DNA from: Melanopsichium pennsylvanicum
Taxonomy: Eukaryota; Basidiomycota; Ustilaginomycetes; Ustilaginales
DNA: 64,000 bases
Direction of reading: 5' to 3'
Assembly (NCBI GenBank): GCA_900208305.1
Contig: OAPG01000009.1
Location: 186,001-250,000, forward strand
The notes under the pieces are model-generated. The model searched no databases. It was not told the origin of the DNA and worked only from the letters and a program-made list of their open reading frames with translations. The position numbers and the translations under genes are program-made. Below, one piece after another: positions 52,498 to 64,000 of this stretch; the stretch's first letter is position 1; the number at the start of each line of letters is the position of its first letter.

Positions 52498-53847
52498 TCA
52501 ATAATGACTTGCAAACGAGTCATCCCACCTATCGCTATGCATAGCCGAATGACTCTCAAAAGACCATCCAGCGGAAAAATCCACATGCGTCATGCGATTG
52601 CTCGTAGCTGCTGTTTTGCTTGCACTTCTCGACCCCAATAAAGTTTTCCTACTGTTGTCACTACCGCTGCTGCTGCTGATGCTGCTATTCGAAAAGCTGG
52701 CGAATTGCGGTGGAGGCCGTAAAACACTACCGCCACCCATCTTGTTTTGCGAGTATGCCGTCCGTGACGTTGCCCGCGGAAGTGTTGCTGAGCGGAATGG
52801 CGACTTTGACGCCATCGTTGAGGCAGCAAAAGCTGATGTGGTTAGGTCCTGAATAATTGAGTTGTACGCCGATGAGGAAGAGCATGGCGATGAGGTCGAA
52901 TGTCTACGTTGTTCAACAATGGGTGTTGATGAAGCGCGATGCGATTGCGACAATTCTGTCACTCTCTTGCTTGTGTTCGTGCGCGCTATTGGTAGCGATT
53001 GCGGTCGAGAACTTGACGTAGCAGACCAAGGTGAAGAGCAAGACGGAAGAGTGCCAAGACTCAACCAGCTGTTCTTGGTTGGCGAAGATGGGGCAAGATC
53101 CGAGAGCTTCTTGCTGAGTGTCTCTGGTGCAAACGTCTCTCTGTCCACGTCCATAGAGGGAGGTGACATGAGACCAGGAGATGTGCAAACGCTTTCGTCA
53201 TCATCGGCTCGGGACCAGAGAGATGCCGAGTCGTCGCAGACCGAGCTTGCATCTTCGCTCATCTCGGAGGCCACGCTCAGAGTTGGACTCGTGGGACTGA
53301 CGATATCCTCCTCTTTCATTGGTTCGGATTGCCTGTCCTCCACCTTGTCCTCTGCGAGTGCAACACACTTGGCCGTCTCGACTCGTGCTGGTGCAGGCTC
53401 GTCCAACCTCACGTTCGCCTCTTCCACGCCTTGATCTGTGGAGGATCTCTTTGGCTTCTTGGCATCATAGTACTCTTCAAATCTGTACCCAGCAGGGCCC
53501 TTGCGACGACGCCCGATGGCAAGACCCTCTTTGTCATAGATCTCGTGCACAGGATAGGCATAAGTGCCATTCCAATAGAGCCCGTGCTCGTCCCATCCAA
53601 GTTCCTCAGTTTTGACTGGGACGAAAAGGACGGTTTTTTCATATGTCTGTTCTGGAACAGGACTCGAGTACTGCGGGGCGCTGTCGGGAGGAGTGATGGT
53701 GATTGTTGGGATCGTGAAGCCTGAAAGCGATTTGGGAGCTAGTGCCAGGTTGCTTGGGTCGATTTTGAGAACAGGCTTCGTAAGAGCTCCGGTGGGCGCT
53801 CCAGTGGGAAGTTGGGACATATTTGCTGTCGCTGCTGCTGCGGACAT
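52498..53847 (-). CDS. Ser-rich protein of unknown function
   Basis: 449 aa from the first ATG (the frame opens at a TTG at 53988). Not recognised. Visible parts: an Ala/Thr-rich start, a folded-looking block of about 100 residues containing KTEELGWDEHGLYWNGTYAY and PVHEIYDKEGLAIGRRRKGP, then GYRFEEYYDAKKPKRSS with a basic patch (possible nuclear signal). The remaining 300 residues are disordered, Ser-rich with SPTSPT and SPxK/R-like sites. The WNGTYAYPVHEIYD block looks conserved and probably defines a basidiomycete family. No signal peptide or membrane segment. It is convergent with the SRPK gene; phosphorylation is likely from composition only. Confidence 0.8.
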   Translation of the reverse strand: MSAAAATANMSQLPTGAPTGALTKPVLKIDPSNLALAPKSLSGFTIPTITITPPDSAPQYSSPVPEQTYEKTVLFVPVKTEELGWDEHGLYWNGTYAYPVHEIYDKEGLAIGRRRKGPAGYRFEEYYDAKKPKRSSTDQGVEEANVRLDEPAPARVETAKCVALAEDKVEDRQSEPMKEEDIVSPTSPTLSVASEMSEDASSVCDDSASLWSRADDDESVCTSPGLMSPPSMDVDRETFAPETLSKKLSDLAPSSPTKNSWLSLGTLPSCSSPWSATSSSRPQSLPIARTNTSKRVTELSQSHRASSTPIVEQRRHSTSSPCSSSSAYNSIIQDLTTSAFAASTMASKSPFRSATLPRATSRTAYSQNKMGGGSVLRPPPQFASFSNSSISSSSGSDNSRKTLLGSRSASKTAATSNRMTHVDFSAGWSFESHSAMHSDRWDDSFASHY

Positions 53848-56800
53848 GGTCGGATAGTGAAAGCGATGGATCTGAAATGTAGAAAAGGTCGAGTGGTAGA
53901 GGTGACAATGATGGCAGGGGACGAGGTCAACCTTGGGGGACCGGAAAGCAAGAAACCACTTCGCACGAGATCCTTCTATGTGCCTCAACTGCTACTTTTC
54001 GAGCTCTTTTTGCATACCACAACACTGATTAAGCAAGCAACGTGAGCAATCTTTTAGCGAGCGTGGGGAGGATTCAGTCCGGTAGGTGACGGAAGACTGA
54101 TGAGGTTGAGAAAGCGATAGCTGTACGGCCAAAAGATTGTGATACTGCGGGGATGAGACACGGCCTCAAGCACTGCTGCTCAGCGGTTGATTTTTGCAGA
54201 GTCGATGAGGTGAATGAAGAAGCTGGAGTGTCAACAGTTTGATGAGCGGGTTCAAACCAGATTGGGTCGGTGCACGAGCGTGTGTTGTAGGAGTTCCTAG
54301 TGAAAGCAAGCCAGAAGTCTGTGCCGAGACCAGATGAAGCTTTTTTAAACGTCGGCGGAGCGGCAGCTGAGGATGAGAAGCTGAAATGAAAGAACGATCA
54401 AGCCAAAGGTTGGGCTGTGCGTTGTTCTCAGAGGGTACCGTGTGGTTGGGAATGAAGATACCGCAGTATTTAGGTTGAGCTGAGTTGGTTGTCACGAGAT
54501 GCTGCAATTGCTATAGTTGCGTTGAGTAGGTATGGGTGGAATCAATGCAGCGAGAGTGTAACAGGGATGCAGGTGGGTAGTGACGGGCAGAGGGGTGGCT
54601 GTCCATATACTAATACAGGATCTGAGCCAGTGGCGGAATAACGTAGGCACAATGCAGCATCGATGATGCCGAGTAGGCAGTTAGGGTCCTGCAGTAGTAG
54701 ATTTTGCAACCCACACATTATTCTTGACAGAGAAGGGGCCGGCAGCTTATGACACAAGAAGCGCAGCAGAGGATCCGCACTGTTGAACCATGCCCTCAAG
54801 GTCCAAAAGGTGTGCATACAGTACCACGTATGCAAATGCAGCTTAGCGCCGCACGCCTGCTAGACTGGCGGGACCCCAAAATATTACACTCATTGGCACC
54901 GCTCTAGTCGTATTCAGTAACGCTTCGACACAACCATATTGTGCCACGATAGAGTAGTCGGGTCTCAGCGAGAGCCTGGAACGCCTCTTGAACGAAACAG
55001 GCCGGCATCGGAAAGTACACCAGCGAGCAGAATCGTGATGACGATTGAAACTGTTACGGCAACGATGGTCCGAAGCGAACAGACCTTTGACGAGCAAGCA
55101 CGAATAACGCTATCATCGAAAGGCTGTATTGAGATTGAGGCCCCGGCGGATGCCAAGAGCAGTTGCTGGGTGGGTTTAACTCAATTAGAGCAGTTGCAAG
55201 CAGTTCGATAGAGCTTGACACTACCTCTCTGTATCATACGCACAGTCACTGATTTGACAAGCAACGTCTCAGCCTCTTTTGGACCACAGGATCCGATTAT
55301 AATATCCTTTTTTTGTTTGCAAAAGGAACCCGCCATACGAATCCATTCACTACTATCCTGCGATAGCACGGAACGAGCATACGGCTTAGCTCGATCTTTT
55401 TTCATTTTTTTTTTTTTTTTTTTTTTTGATAAAACCATAATGTGTATCTTCGTTGGCCTCAGATTTCGTGCCTGAAACCGCGCCTGCAAATTCGATGATG
55501 CCTTCGTGCTTTTGGTCTGGACATAAGCGAACCACACCCTTCACCGCGTTGAAGCCTCGGCTGAAGTGCAACCTTTGTTCCCTCCGCATCTCCATCGACG
55601 CTGCACGAATCTCGTCTGGTTGTTCTGACACTAATCTGCTTCTGTTGTTAGCCATGCAACAGAACCATTCATCTCTTCGCTGTCATGAGTGGACGCCTTC
55701 CGTGATTATGCAAGAGTCGAATTTGTGCTTCAAAAGCCTTGGCCAACTCCACAGCTAGCGAAATGGTTGGTTCCTTATTGTAGTACCATACCACAAGCCT
55801 CATCTCTTCCCTCGCTCAGACCCCGCAAAACAAGTCATTGCTCGCAAGGATTTTCATCATTGTCGTCGACTAGAGCCGAAATACTCGATTGTACTTGTTG
55901 ATCGGACAGTGAAGCGTTGAGCAAAGGCGATGCATTAGACCATATGTCGACAGGCAGATCTGCTGTTGTCGGAAATCCCGAATTCGAGGTGCCCTGAAAA
56001 AGCGTCAATTTTGCAAGTGACAGAACGCCTTTGCTGGATTCTACCGACAAACAACAGCACAGCACAGCATCGCCCCGAATTGTCGGAGTCTGTTCTCTCC
56101 TTTTTCATTTCGTGGCGCCCTGGTGCTTTTTGGGGTGGCTGCGGACGCCCGGCTGCATCCGACCATGCCAAGTCTAGAGGGTATCGAGCACTTAACCCTT
56201 ATCGGGCACCCTGTGTGCTGGCCTACGGTCTCGTCCCAAGCGCGTGATCCGTTTTTGAGGAATGAGCGTCAAGCATTGCTACACGTTGCAATGCATATCG
56301 CTATAGCAGAAACAGAGCGTATAGCAAACTTAGTCTAGCCACTTTGACTGCGCCAAAATACCAAGCTGAAGGAACAACAAGCGAATACCAAGTGAGATGA
56401 CTACGGCCGAGATGGTTCCAACCCGGTCTGTCAGGCTAGCCTGAAAAGTTCAGAAAGACAAGAAAAGGTTGGAAAGCTCGTCAAACACGCATAGGTTAGA
56501 CCAATCGTCGACGCGCAGCGCACATCTCATCGCCTGGACGCACCACCAAGTAGAGAGATGGTAGGATTTTTACCCGAGATTGATCAGTTCAAACCGAGGT
56601 GTCTCGCGGCCTTGCTTTCGGTACAGTGTAGCATGATGTGTTTTCTTTTTCTGTGCCCGCAGGTTTTTTACCCCTCCTCGTCGCTATCCTGCTAACGATA
56701 CGTCAACTAGAAGAGCCCTGCACGCCGGGATGAAATCGAGTATCGTGCAGACATGTTCACACAAAACGTTTTACAGACCTCTGGGAGTTGGCAGCAGAAC

Positions 56801-58772
56801 AATGCCGGCAAAACCATCCATTCATCCGTTCGTCCATCATTTGGATCGCTTCCAACGTGGAATTTGAAGCGATGATGCTGACTTGCGTGCGAGAAACCCA
56901 GATCACAGTACCGAACCTCAACTGATCATCGCACTATTATTCACAAATCTACGATGAGAAGTGTCAGAAGATCGTCGGGGTCGGAATCGACAATTGTTCA
57001 GCTCTTTCCGCGCTGCAGGCATCATAAAAAGCCTCACTCTCTTTCTTTGGCTGTGAACCTCGGCCAAGACAAGTATCGCCTAACGGGCGAATGCGGCTCC
57101 CGTGAAACGCGGGTCAGCAAGCTAACTGTCGGTGGGTCGGTCGGGTTTGGCTTTAATCGCGACGACGTCAGACCTCAACATGTTAACTTTTTCTCTTTTG
57201 CATCGATGCGTACCTGAAACCATGCGGGGCAATCATCAAGAATGAAATTGTTAACTTCAAATCCAGTCATTGCTTTGGTGGATTGGTTAGGTTTGCCAAG
57301 CATCAGCTGAAGCCGGGAGGTGCATATTCGGATGGGCTGATCCCAAAATTCTCTGTTCCACTGCAAAGAGTGTTCGCTTAAGCAAGAAGGGCGATCTGCT
57401 GTTGTCGCGTTTTGGCAGACGATCAGCGAGAGAAGCCTGTCCAGTATCTTACCCAAGAGAGAGAGAGAGGGGTGGTTTGTCTTTGTGTGCTGAATCGAGC
57501 GAATTTTGAAATAAATTTTTTCCTGCTCTGTCAATGCAAAGTTGTGTCATTTTGGCGCGCAGCTAGTCCGTCGGCATCGAACCGCTCAGTGCCCGCTCGG
57601 AGAATAGAACACAAAAATTCGCCTCCACACCTCTTTCTCCGTCTTCACGTCACGCATGGCGAGGCGAGCTTTCAGATCCCAAAAGTAAAGGTCAGATAGA
57701 CGTTCGTTTCCATTTTTGGGGAAAGAGCGGGTTGAGGCTGAAACATTCGTTCCTCCGCGCACTCTTGTAAGTGTGCTTGCATTAATCTTGACCAAGTAAC
57801 TTAAGCTTGGCATTGAAGAGGTTCGGCTGTGGTTGAGCTGACCTAAAAAGCTTCCCTTCTTTGCTGCCTGATATTGCGGGCATGCGCGATACTTCATCAT
57901 CGATTTATACGATTGCTTTCATTACGGCGCGAACGTTGTCACGATACTGTATGTGCGGTGGGCGAGCGTAGCAGATGAAAGCTTACCAAAAAGCTCCGCT
58001 GAGAACCTCACACCCCGGACGCCGAATCGCCTCCTCGATTGGGTTGCAGAAGAGATACAACGCCATGATTGGATAAAGTACTGTCCAGTATTTTTTCGAG
58101 GAGAGACCCGGACGTGAATCCCGTTCGTGCATACGCTCTGATGCAAACAACCTGCGGGGTTTGTGATCCACCATGCTTGTACGTTCAATAATATCTTCCC
58201 ACGAATAGCTAAGGCTCGTAGCCAATTCCCGTGTCGCTCGATCGCGTGAGTCCGGATTCGGATCGCTCTCGAACATATCCCAGCCTGATCGTCTCCTTCT
58301 GATTGACAAAGAATCATTGATTAGGTCACCTTTCCCACTTGCGTGCAAAGGTTTCCCGACGGAAGCTCCATATTGTTTTGAGCAACGACACATTCATCTT
58401 TATCATCATCATCATCATCGTCTGCTTCGTCCACCAGTCAAACAAAAGAGAGTTTAAAAAAAGAATCTCAAGCTGTTCCATACGCTAAGCAAGCAACGCG
58501 TAAGCCGCTCCTTCAACCGCGTTTACCGAATTGTTCATCAGTCACTTTTCCCTGTCATCTATCCAAGCCACGAAATAGTAGCTAAGCCTTTTCAATAAAG
58601 CTCTTGTTCATTCCTTACCCAACTGTGACCATCGTCACTCGCGACATGTTTAGAATGCGATGATCTCTAGTCTCGGAAAAATGGTCTCAAATTAGAATCT
58701 TCTGAGCAAACACGACGAGACAACACAAACGCATCTTGTGAGGCCATAATGCATTGACGAGTGGGGGACCAA
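53848..58772. other. 4.9 kb gene-poor region with a cryptic spliced gene candidate
   Basis: No continuous coding frame of good quality. The right half (56330-58393) has a series of minus-strand exon-like frames with splice signals, described separately. T tracts lie at 55405-55427, with a simple ATC repeat at about 58403-58420. A 91-codon plus-strand ORF (54939-55211) has no known product. Confidence 0.4.
56330..58393 (-). other. Candidate multi-exon gene, structure unresolved
   Basis: Minus-strand pieces that each look coding and are flanked by splice signals. First: ATG at 58393 to a TTTTTG|GTAAGC donor at 57987 (135 codons, ending with a membrane-like WTVLYPIMALYLF segment near PIEEAIRRPGCEVLSGAF). 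Middle: a frame around 57740-57586 with NERLSDLYFWDLKARLAMRD, and one at 57534-57175 with FEVNNFILDDCPAWFQ just before GTACGC. Last: an acceptor TTTTCAG at 56441 followed by 36 codons (56440..56330) with a hydrophobic VVISLGIRLLFLQLGIL and a TAA. The joins between them could not be made in one consistent frame by hand. It may be a real intron-rich membrane protein gene, a decayed gene, or partly chance. Confidence 0.33.
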
Positions 58773-61700
58773 TTATGCAGCTACAGCAGCACGCTGACTG
58801 GAGAGCACAGACTTTACTCTCGCCCGATAAGATTCGAGCATCGCATTGCCATCCTTTTCTACATCCTTGTCCTCATTGTCTCGTGGGCTACCGTCCGCAG
58901 TCATTGCTAAGCTTGAAGTAGAGAAAGGTTTCGCTTCATTCGCGTCGAGTGATGCGGCAGCGAGTCTGGAAGCCAAGATCGAGCTTGAGCTAACTCTGCG
59001 CCTCAGAGGGCTTGATACGGCTGGCGCATGGGCTAACAGCTTCTTCTTTGCTTGTTCCACCGCCTTCAGCTTCTCCTTGGGTACTGTATTCGAATGTCAA
59101 GTGGTTGCATGGGTCAGTACATTGTTCCCATTTGCAATTTGGTTGAGAAGTACAGGAGGGAAAAGTGTTATGAAAATGGAATCGAAGGAGGCGGTTGTCG
59201 GGCTCTGACTGGGGCAAAAGCTCACAGAAGTAATTTTTTGGGGGGGGGCTGAGATCGCTACTCACGCTCCCGAATCAATGAAGCCGAGGACGGCGCTTGT
59301 TTGGGCGCCATGGATGAACGTCTCCTCTGTCAGTACGGACCGTCGTGGCCAGAGTTGAACAAATATCGTCGTCAGCTCTTCTCTCTCGGTCTGGGAATGC
59401 TATGAGTATGCGAAGACAGATGTGTCGTACTTACTGTAGCGAAGATAGCCTGCTTGCCTACTTCGACGAGATACGGGCTCTCTTCAGCCTTCTTTCCTTG
59501 CTCCAAGCACGCTACAACCCAGGTAACCCCCACCACGTGTGGCTTTGGATCTTCCAGTGCCCTGTAGCCATGCAGTGTGCTTGGCCTCCCACTCTTGTAC
59601 ACGATATGGGTCAGCTTCCTCTCTCCAAACCTTACCAGTACTTTTGCACCTGCATTCTTGAGCATTTCAACCCAGCAGGCGGATGCGTCTTCTCCATCTT
59701 GATCCCTTACATCGACCAGGACAGTGAGTCCTCGTAAGAAGCGAGCCTTCTTCGATGCTGCCGAAGACGTGTCACCATCGGCAGTGGTAGCAATGAGGGA
59801 TGAAGTGGGAATCAGGCTCGTTGAGAGGTTGCCAAGCGAGCGATCACCGTCTTCACTCTTTTGGGTGGGTACATATGTATACAGAGATCTTCGACGGGCA
59901 GCTTTTGCTGCTTTCCTAGCTCCGGCTGAGTCGACCGCTGAAGGTTCTGTTGCGGTTGTGCTAGCATTGGTCGAAGGAATGCGGGTGGAGCTGTGATCCG
60001 CGCTTGATGATGATGATGATGGTTGTTTTGCAGATTCGGGATCTTTTCGCTGCAGGGGCGGAGGCATTCCGCTGGAGAGAACGGAAGACATTGATTTGCG
60101 CTTTGCTGCCTTCGACACCGCCTGCTTCTTCTGTTCCGCTACTCTCGCCTCCTCCTCTTCCTGCGCTGCTCGTTCCTCTGCCAGCGAGTCGTCAGAAGAG
60201 GCCACTTCGAGGCTTGACTTTCTCAAACCTGTCAGAACGGGCTTGCTGGGTCGCCCATTTGACTCGCTGTATCCTGGCAAGCGTGGCGCACCGAAGCTCA
60301 TCATCGACTTGGAACTTGCAAGTGACGAGCCCAGCGTAGATCGTAGATCCGAGCTGCTCTCCCTACTCTTGGCCAAAGCAGAAACACGACCCGAGGGACG
60401 CTTGAAGACGTTGTTGTTTTCTTCACCGCTATGATCTGTGTGTGAGCGCCCGGAGTAGGACGAGTCGTTGCCAGTATTGGTCGAGCGCATGGTGTTGAAG
60501 ATCTGTGTACGGCTCGAGATCAAACCAGTAGCGGGACAAGAGCTGGCAAGCTCACGTTTCAGAGCGGAATCGCTGCTGTCCTCCCTCCTTTTGCTAACAG
60601 CAGCAGAACTGGGTGCGCTGCAAGTCTTGGCTTTGAGCTTGGCTAAAGACGCTTCCAGGCTGGCCAGTGCATCGGAAGTCTCTGTTGACAGAGTAGCCCT
60701 GACATGTTTGGCTGAGGCGGAGCTGGATGAAGTTGGCGAACGATTTGGATCGGATGAAGCGGCCGTCTTATCCCTGCCGATACTATCAGCCTCGTTCTTG
60801 ACCGCAGGACCCTTGATCAATCGAATCTCATCTTCATCTTCTCCAGCGTCCCAATCATCTTGATCGTCATCGTCTTTGTTGAGCGCAGCATCGTGCCTGA
60901 AAATACCACGTTGAGCCTTGCCGGGGCTGGGCTTGAGCTCAAGAAGGTTGATGGGTTTACGATCAGGTCTGTCGGGGGACGAAATAATGAATTCTGATTT
61001 GGCCTGGAAGCGCTTTACCGGCGAATGCCGAGGCTCGCCTAGAGCAGCAAGGCAATTCGGTTCTGTGCCGCTGTGGAATGGGCTGCGCTCTACGAATGGT
61101 CCCGAGGCACTTTCGGAAGGGCCAAAGAGAAGGCGATGGGACGAGTCTCGGCTACTTCCGGCGGGCTTGGAATCTGCTGCTGATGCTTTTGTAGGAGCTG
61201 TGACGGTGGCTGAGGGTGGCTTCTGATCAGAAGACGCAGCCAATGTCGCCTGAGACGACGTTCGAGTAGAGGGCGTGGGACCATGCAGCCTGGAAGCGCG
61301 AGGAAGCGCAGCAAGCGGCTTGACTGGACTCGCTCCTCCTGCCAATTTCTGCTGTGGTTGCGCAGTTGGTGAATTCTCCTTACGACTGACAAGAAGTGTA
61401 TGACTTGCGACATTTTTTCTGAGCATGGCAGACGTACTGGAGCGAGGCAGGCCTACACCCGTAGAAGGCGAGGTGGACTTTTCTCTTGAGCCACCGATTC
61501 TCCTGCGTCGAGTGGGTACGTCTGGATTGCAGTTTTCGAGTTCGAACTCAAAGTCATCAAAGCGGCCCTTTTTTGGACTCTCCATGCATGCGGCCATGCT
61601 GACATCTGGCGAGTCAGGATCGAATGACTGTAGCTCGGCTGCTTGGCTAGCGCGGGCCTTACGCGGGGACGAGGAGCGTGGCTGTGACGACAATGCAGAT

Positions 61701-61846
61701 TGGTGTTGTTCTTTGCACGTGGATAGCTCTGAAAAGTCCGTTGCGTCCGAAATTCGGACCATGGAGCGAGTCTGACGCATAGGATGTTCGAGCATGCTGC
61801 TCCGATAGATGGTGGCTCTACGCTTTTGCGGGGATGTGGTGGACAT
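58773..61846 (-). CDS. BRCT-domain protein (MCPH1-like BRCT), 3 exons
   Basis: 927 aa. Exons by hand: 61846..59435, 59326..59266, 59083..58773; introns of 108 and 182 bp with GTAAGT/GTGAGT donors and ACAG acceptors; joins are in frame. The first 680 residues are disordered, with SPxK/R-type and basic motifs (SPQKRRATIYRSSMLEHPMR at the start, SPKKGRFDDFEFELENCNPD). A single BRCT domain lies at about 695-795: LRGLTVLVDVRDQDGEDAS, WVEMLKNAGAKVLVRFGERK, LTHIVYKSGRPSTLHGYRAL, VVGVTWVVACLEQGKKAEES. This arrangement resembles the N-terminal BRCT of microcephalin. After the intron come RRRSSMAPKQAPSS and a basic, Ala-rich tail with PKEKLKAVEQAKKKL. BRCT domains bind phosphopeptides in DNA damage response and chromosome condensation; the exact role here is inference. 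Confidence 0.9.
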
Positions 61847-63125
61847 GATGGCCAGGAAGGAGGCCTCCGGGGGCTACGAGCGGTGAATCAGGTGGTAGAT
61901 CAGCCGAGGCAAAATGAGGTGCTAGGGCGATTATGTTGATGTTGGCTGCTTGTATGCGCCGAGCTTGTCGTCAGCTAAGCTAGGTGAATGCTCTTCAATC
62001 ACCCGGTTGCATTTGTGAGAAAGCTCGATAGACCAGAAGAATGTATGTGTCTCCACCTCAAGGTCGCCGGTGAGGATGGTGGTATATGACGGAGTTGGCG
62101 ATGAAGGTGGTTGTGCGCCAAAGTTGAGGAGTAACAGATCTTGCTCAAAGGTGTTGCAGAGTACGAGGAGCTACGCAAGATGTGTGGGGATTGCCAGTGG
62201 CGTGCGTACGACCCATCTGAGGTGCTTCAGTGTCTCAATGCGTGCGTGCGTGCTTGTGTGTGTGTGTGCCTAAAATTGTCCAAAAGGTAAATACAAGATA
62301 CACACTCTGTGGTGTTCGAGCCAAAATTCCAGTACAGCAGCTCGCAGTCGAGCGCTACGCGTAAAACGATTGCCTTTCTTCGAAAGTGTTGTTCTTTTGC
62401 AAATTGGCATCTTGCGCGAATCGAGTCACGTGATATTTTTTAGGTCTGTTGCACTGCTCCCGTTCGACAAGCAGTCTCGATCCAAACGACCATTTCATCT
62501 CCACTCTTCAGCCCGAATAATGTGATTGAAGCAGCCATAGTAGCAGGATAGAGGCTCTGGGGGAGTTGTAGCGCGGATATGAACAACGCAGCAAGGTCAC
62601 GGCAGCTCGTGGGTACTTTGCAGCGCAGAGTACCTCGAATCCCAGTTTTAAATTGGACGGGCGATAAAATCCCGATCCAAGATCCGGATCGCTTCGGTGA
62701 ATTTTGTCTCGACAAGACCCACGACCCGTCTCACGCGACTGCATACCCGAATCCCGCATCATAAGCCCGGATGCTTGCGGCGTATTCGAGTTTCATGATG
62801 GTGAAGTTTTGCCTAACGAAGGTATGTGACGAGCGCTGTTGCTTACCGTTTAAATAACACCGTGGTTCATTTTGATCAAATGTCGTATCAATGTTGTTCA
62901 ATTGGGATGGCATTCTGGAGTGAACACGTCGTTGATTCATAAATTCTCGTATGTGGTGGCATCGGAATCGGACTCACTGCTACGGGAATCGATCTATGGA
63001 TCCATCCGGTGTCAGAGCCGCTCATTGATACGCTTCTGCTGATTCAGTATAGCTTCAAGAAAAGTGTTTAGGAGAGAGAGGATGTGCCGAGTCCTTCTAT
63101 ACTGTCACCAAAGCAAAGTAGCAGA

Positions 63126-63156
<31 letters not shown>

Positions 63157-64000
63157 GCAGCAGCGAGAGAGTCTTGTCCATGCATTTAAATTTCACAGCA
63201 TTGACCAAAAAGCGCGCGCGCGGTTGCCCCGATGCACCTCTGTCTGTGTGGTTTGCAATATCTCTTTCTTTGACAGACAGACAGTGAAACATATACGAGA
63301 GTGCTACAGCAACGAGCTACAAGTATTGGCAACAAGATTACGACGTCTGATGCTCTTTTAGCTGATACGGGGTGGTTGTGGGGCGTAATCCGAAAGAGGA
63401 TCGCGCACGAGAAGCGAACCGAGTCTTATTCCGGCCGCAACGGTGTTCGAAAGTGAATTTGAGCCAGCTAGCAGGAAATGTCAAGAATGCAATCTGTGAA
63501 TATTATTGTAGGCCAAAATACAGTACACTTTGCATGGCCGGCCGAAGCTACCGAATGCCTCAAGCTCACTTTTGAGAGACAACTTGTGCGGATGGATGCC
63601 TGTCAGAGTGTAAGACGATGAATTGATTCGCTAGACAGCTATAGAATTTGGCGAGTTAGGCGCTCAAGACATGAGCCCGACAGAAGAGTGACACTCGAGA
63701 CAAAAGACGTATGCAACTGACTGGATGGATTCACCTTGAAACCTTGCTTGCATTCGACAATCATCCTGGATGGATAACGTGGATGGATAGCCTTCCTTCT
63801 CATCCGAGCTAGTTCGACGACAAGAGCGACAGTATCACCTTCTGCTTTACTCTGCGTCCATTCCTAGCGTAGAATTACGCAGACACATCCGCCTGGTGCC
63901 GCTTTACATCCGACATTCGAAGCACCCTCATCCGCATCCACCCTGCATCCGTCCCAATCTTGCCTCACCTCGCTCCTCCAGCTGCACAAATACCATAGAA
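61847..64000. other. Intergenic right edge of the window
   Basis: 2.15 kb upstream of the BRCT gene. It includes a TGTG-rich patch at 62240-62270 and an AGC repeat at 63121-63163. Short ORFs have no recognisable products. The last 150 bp are pyrimidine-rich, as often seen before a start codon, so a plus-strand gene may begin beyond the edge. Confidence 0.4.
63121..63163. repeat. (AGC)n trinucleotide repeat
   Basis: About 14 AGC/AGA units with interruptions (two GAAGCAG breaks), reading (GCT)n on the minus strand. No coding frame is taken to include it. Confidence 0.93.

Overview
The window reads as nuclear DNA of a basidiomycete smut-type fungus (Ustilaginomycotina, probably Ustilaginales). 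Genes are spaced like a compact fungal genome. Most are intronless, and those with introns have short ones with GTAAGT/GTGAGT donors, CTAAC/CTGAC branch sites and CAG acceptors. The coded proteins are single-copy eukaryotic housekeeping proteins with long Ser-rich, low-complexity extensions typical of smuts. The order call is an inference from gene architecture; no marker was searched. No transposon, virus or CRISPR array was seen, and no tRNA was found by eye.

Layout. 1-10.2 kb: YME2 (-, runs off the left edge), mitochondrial threonyl-tRNA synthetase (+), a Mn-type CDF metal transporter (-), nucleoporin NIC96 (-). 11-22 kb: endosomal Na+/H+ exchanger NHX1 (+), 6-phosphogluconolactonase (-), a Rab7-like GTPase with a very large internal insertion (-), PI4P 5-kinase MSS4 (-). 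22-31 kb: a repeat-rich, gene-poor stretch with a CENP-H kinetochore gene (-), a secreted thaumatin-like protein (+) and an Sfr1/Mei5 recombination factor (-). 31-44 kb: AVL9 (+), fibrillarin NOP1 (-, spliced), gamma-tubulin (+, 4 exons), TAF6 (+), a structured probably Pol III non-coding RNA (+), LSM2 (-, 5 exons), cytosolic tryptophanyl-tRNA synthetase (+). 44-64 kb: long gene-poor stretches, an SRPK splicing kinase (+, tiny first exon), a Ser-rich protein of unknown function (-) and a BRCT protein (-, 3 exons).

There is no obvious pathway cluster. Themes recur by chance: endomembrane traffic (NHX1, Rab7-like, MSS4, AVL9), RNA processing (NOP1, LSM2, SRPK), microtubule/kinetochore function (gamma-tubulin, CENP-H), and translation (two aminoacyl-tRNA synthetases). 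Several genes are invisible to a single-ORF scan because their first exon is only 3-41 nt (LSM2, NOP1, SRPK, gamma-tubulin); exon coordinates were worked out by hand and are given in the entries. Start codons were checked in the DNA, and several long open frames begin with TTG or GTG, so the first in-frame ATG was used instead.

Most worth a second look: the Rab7-like protein with about 450 residues inserted between its G4 and G5 motifs, the unannotated structured RNA at about 40.5-41.0 kb, a possible C/D snoRNA in the fibrillarin intron, and a cryptic multi-exon gene at about 56.3-58.4 kb.
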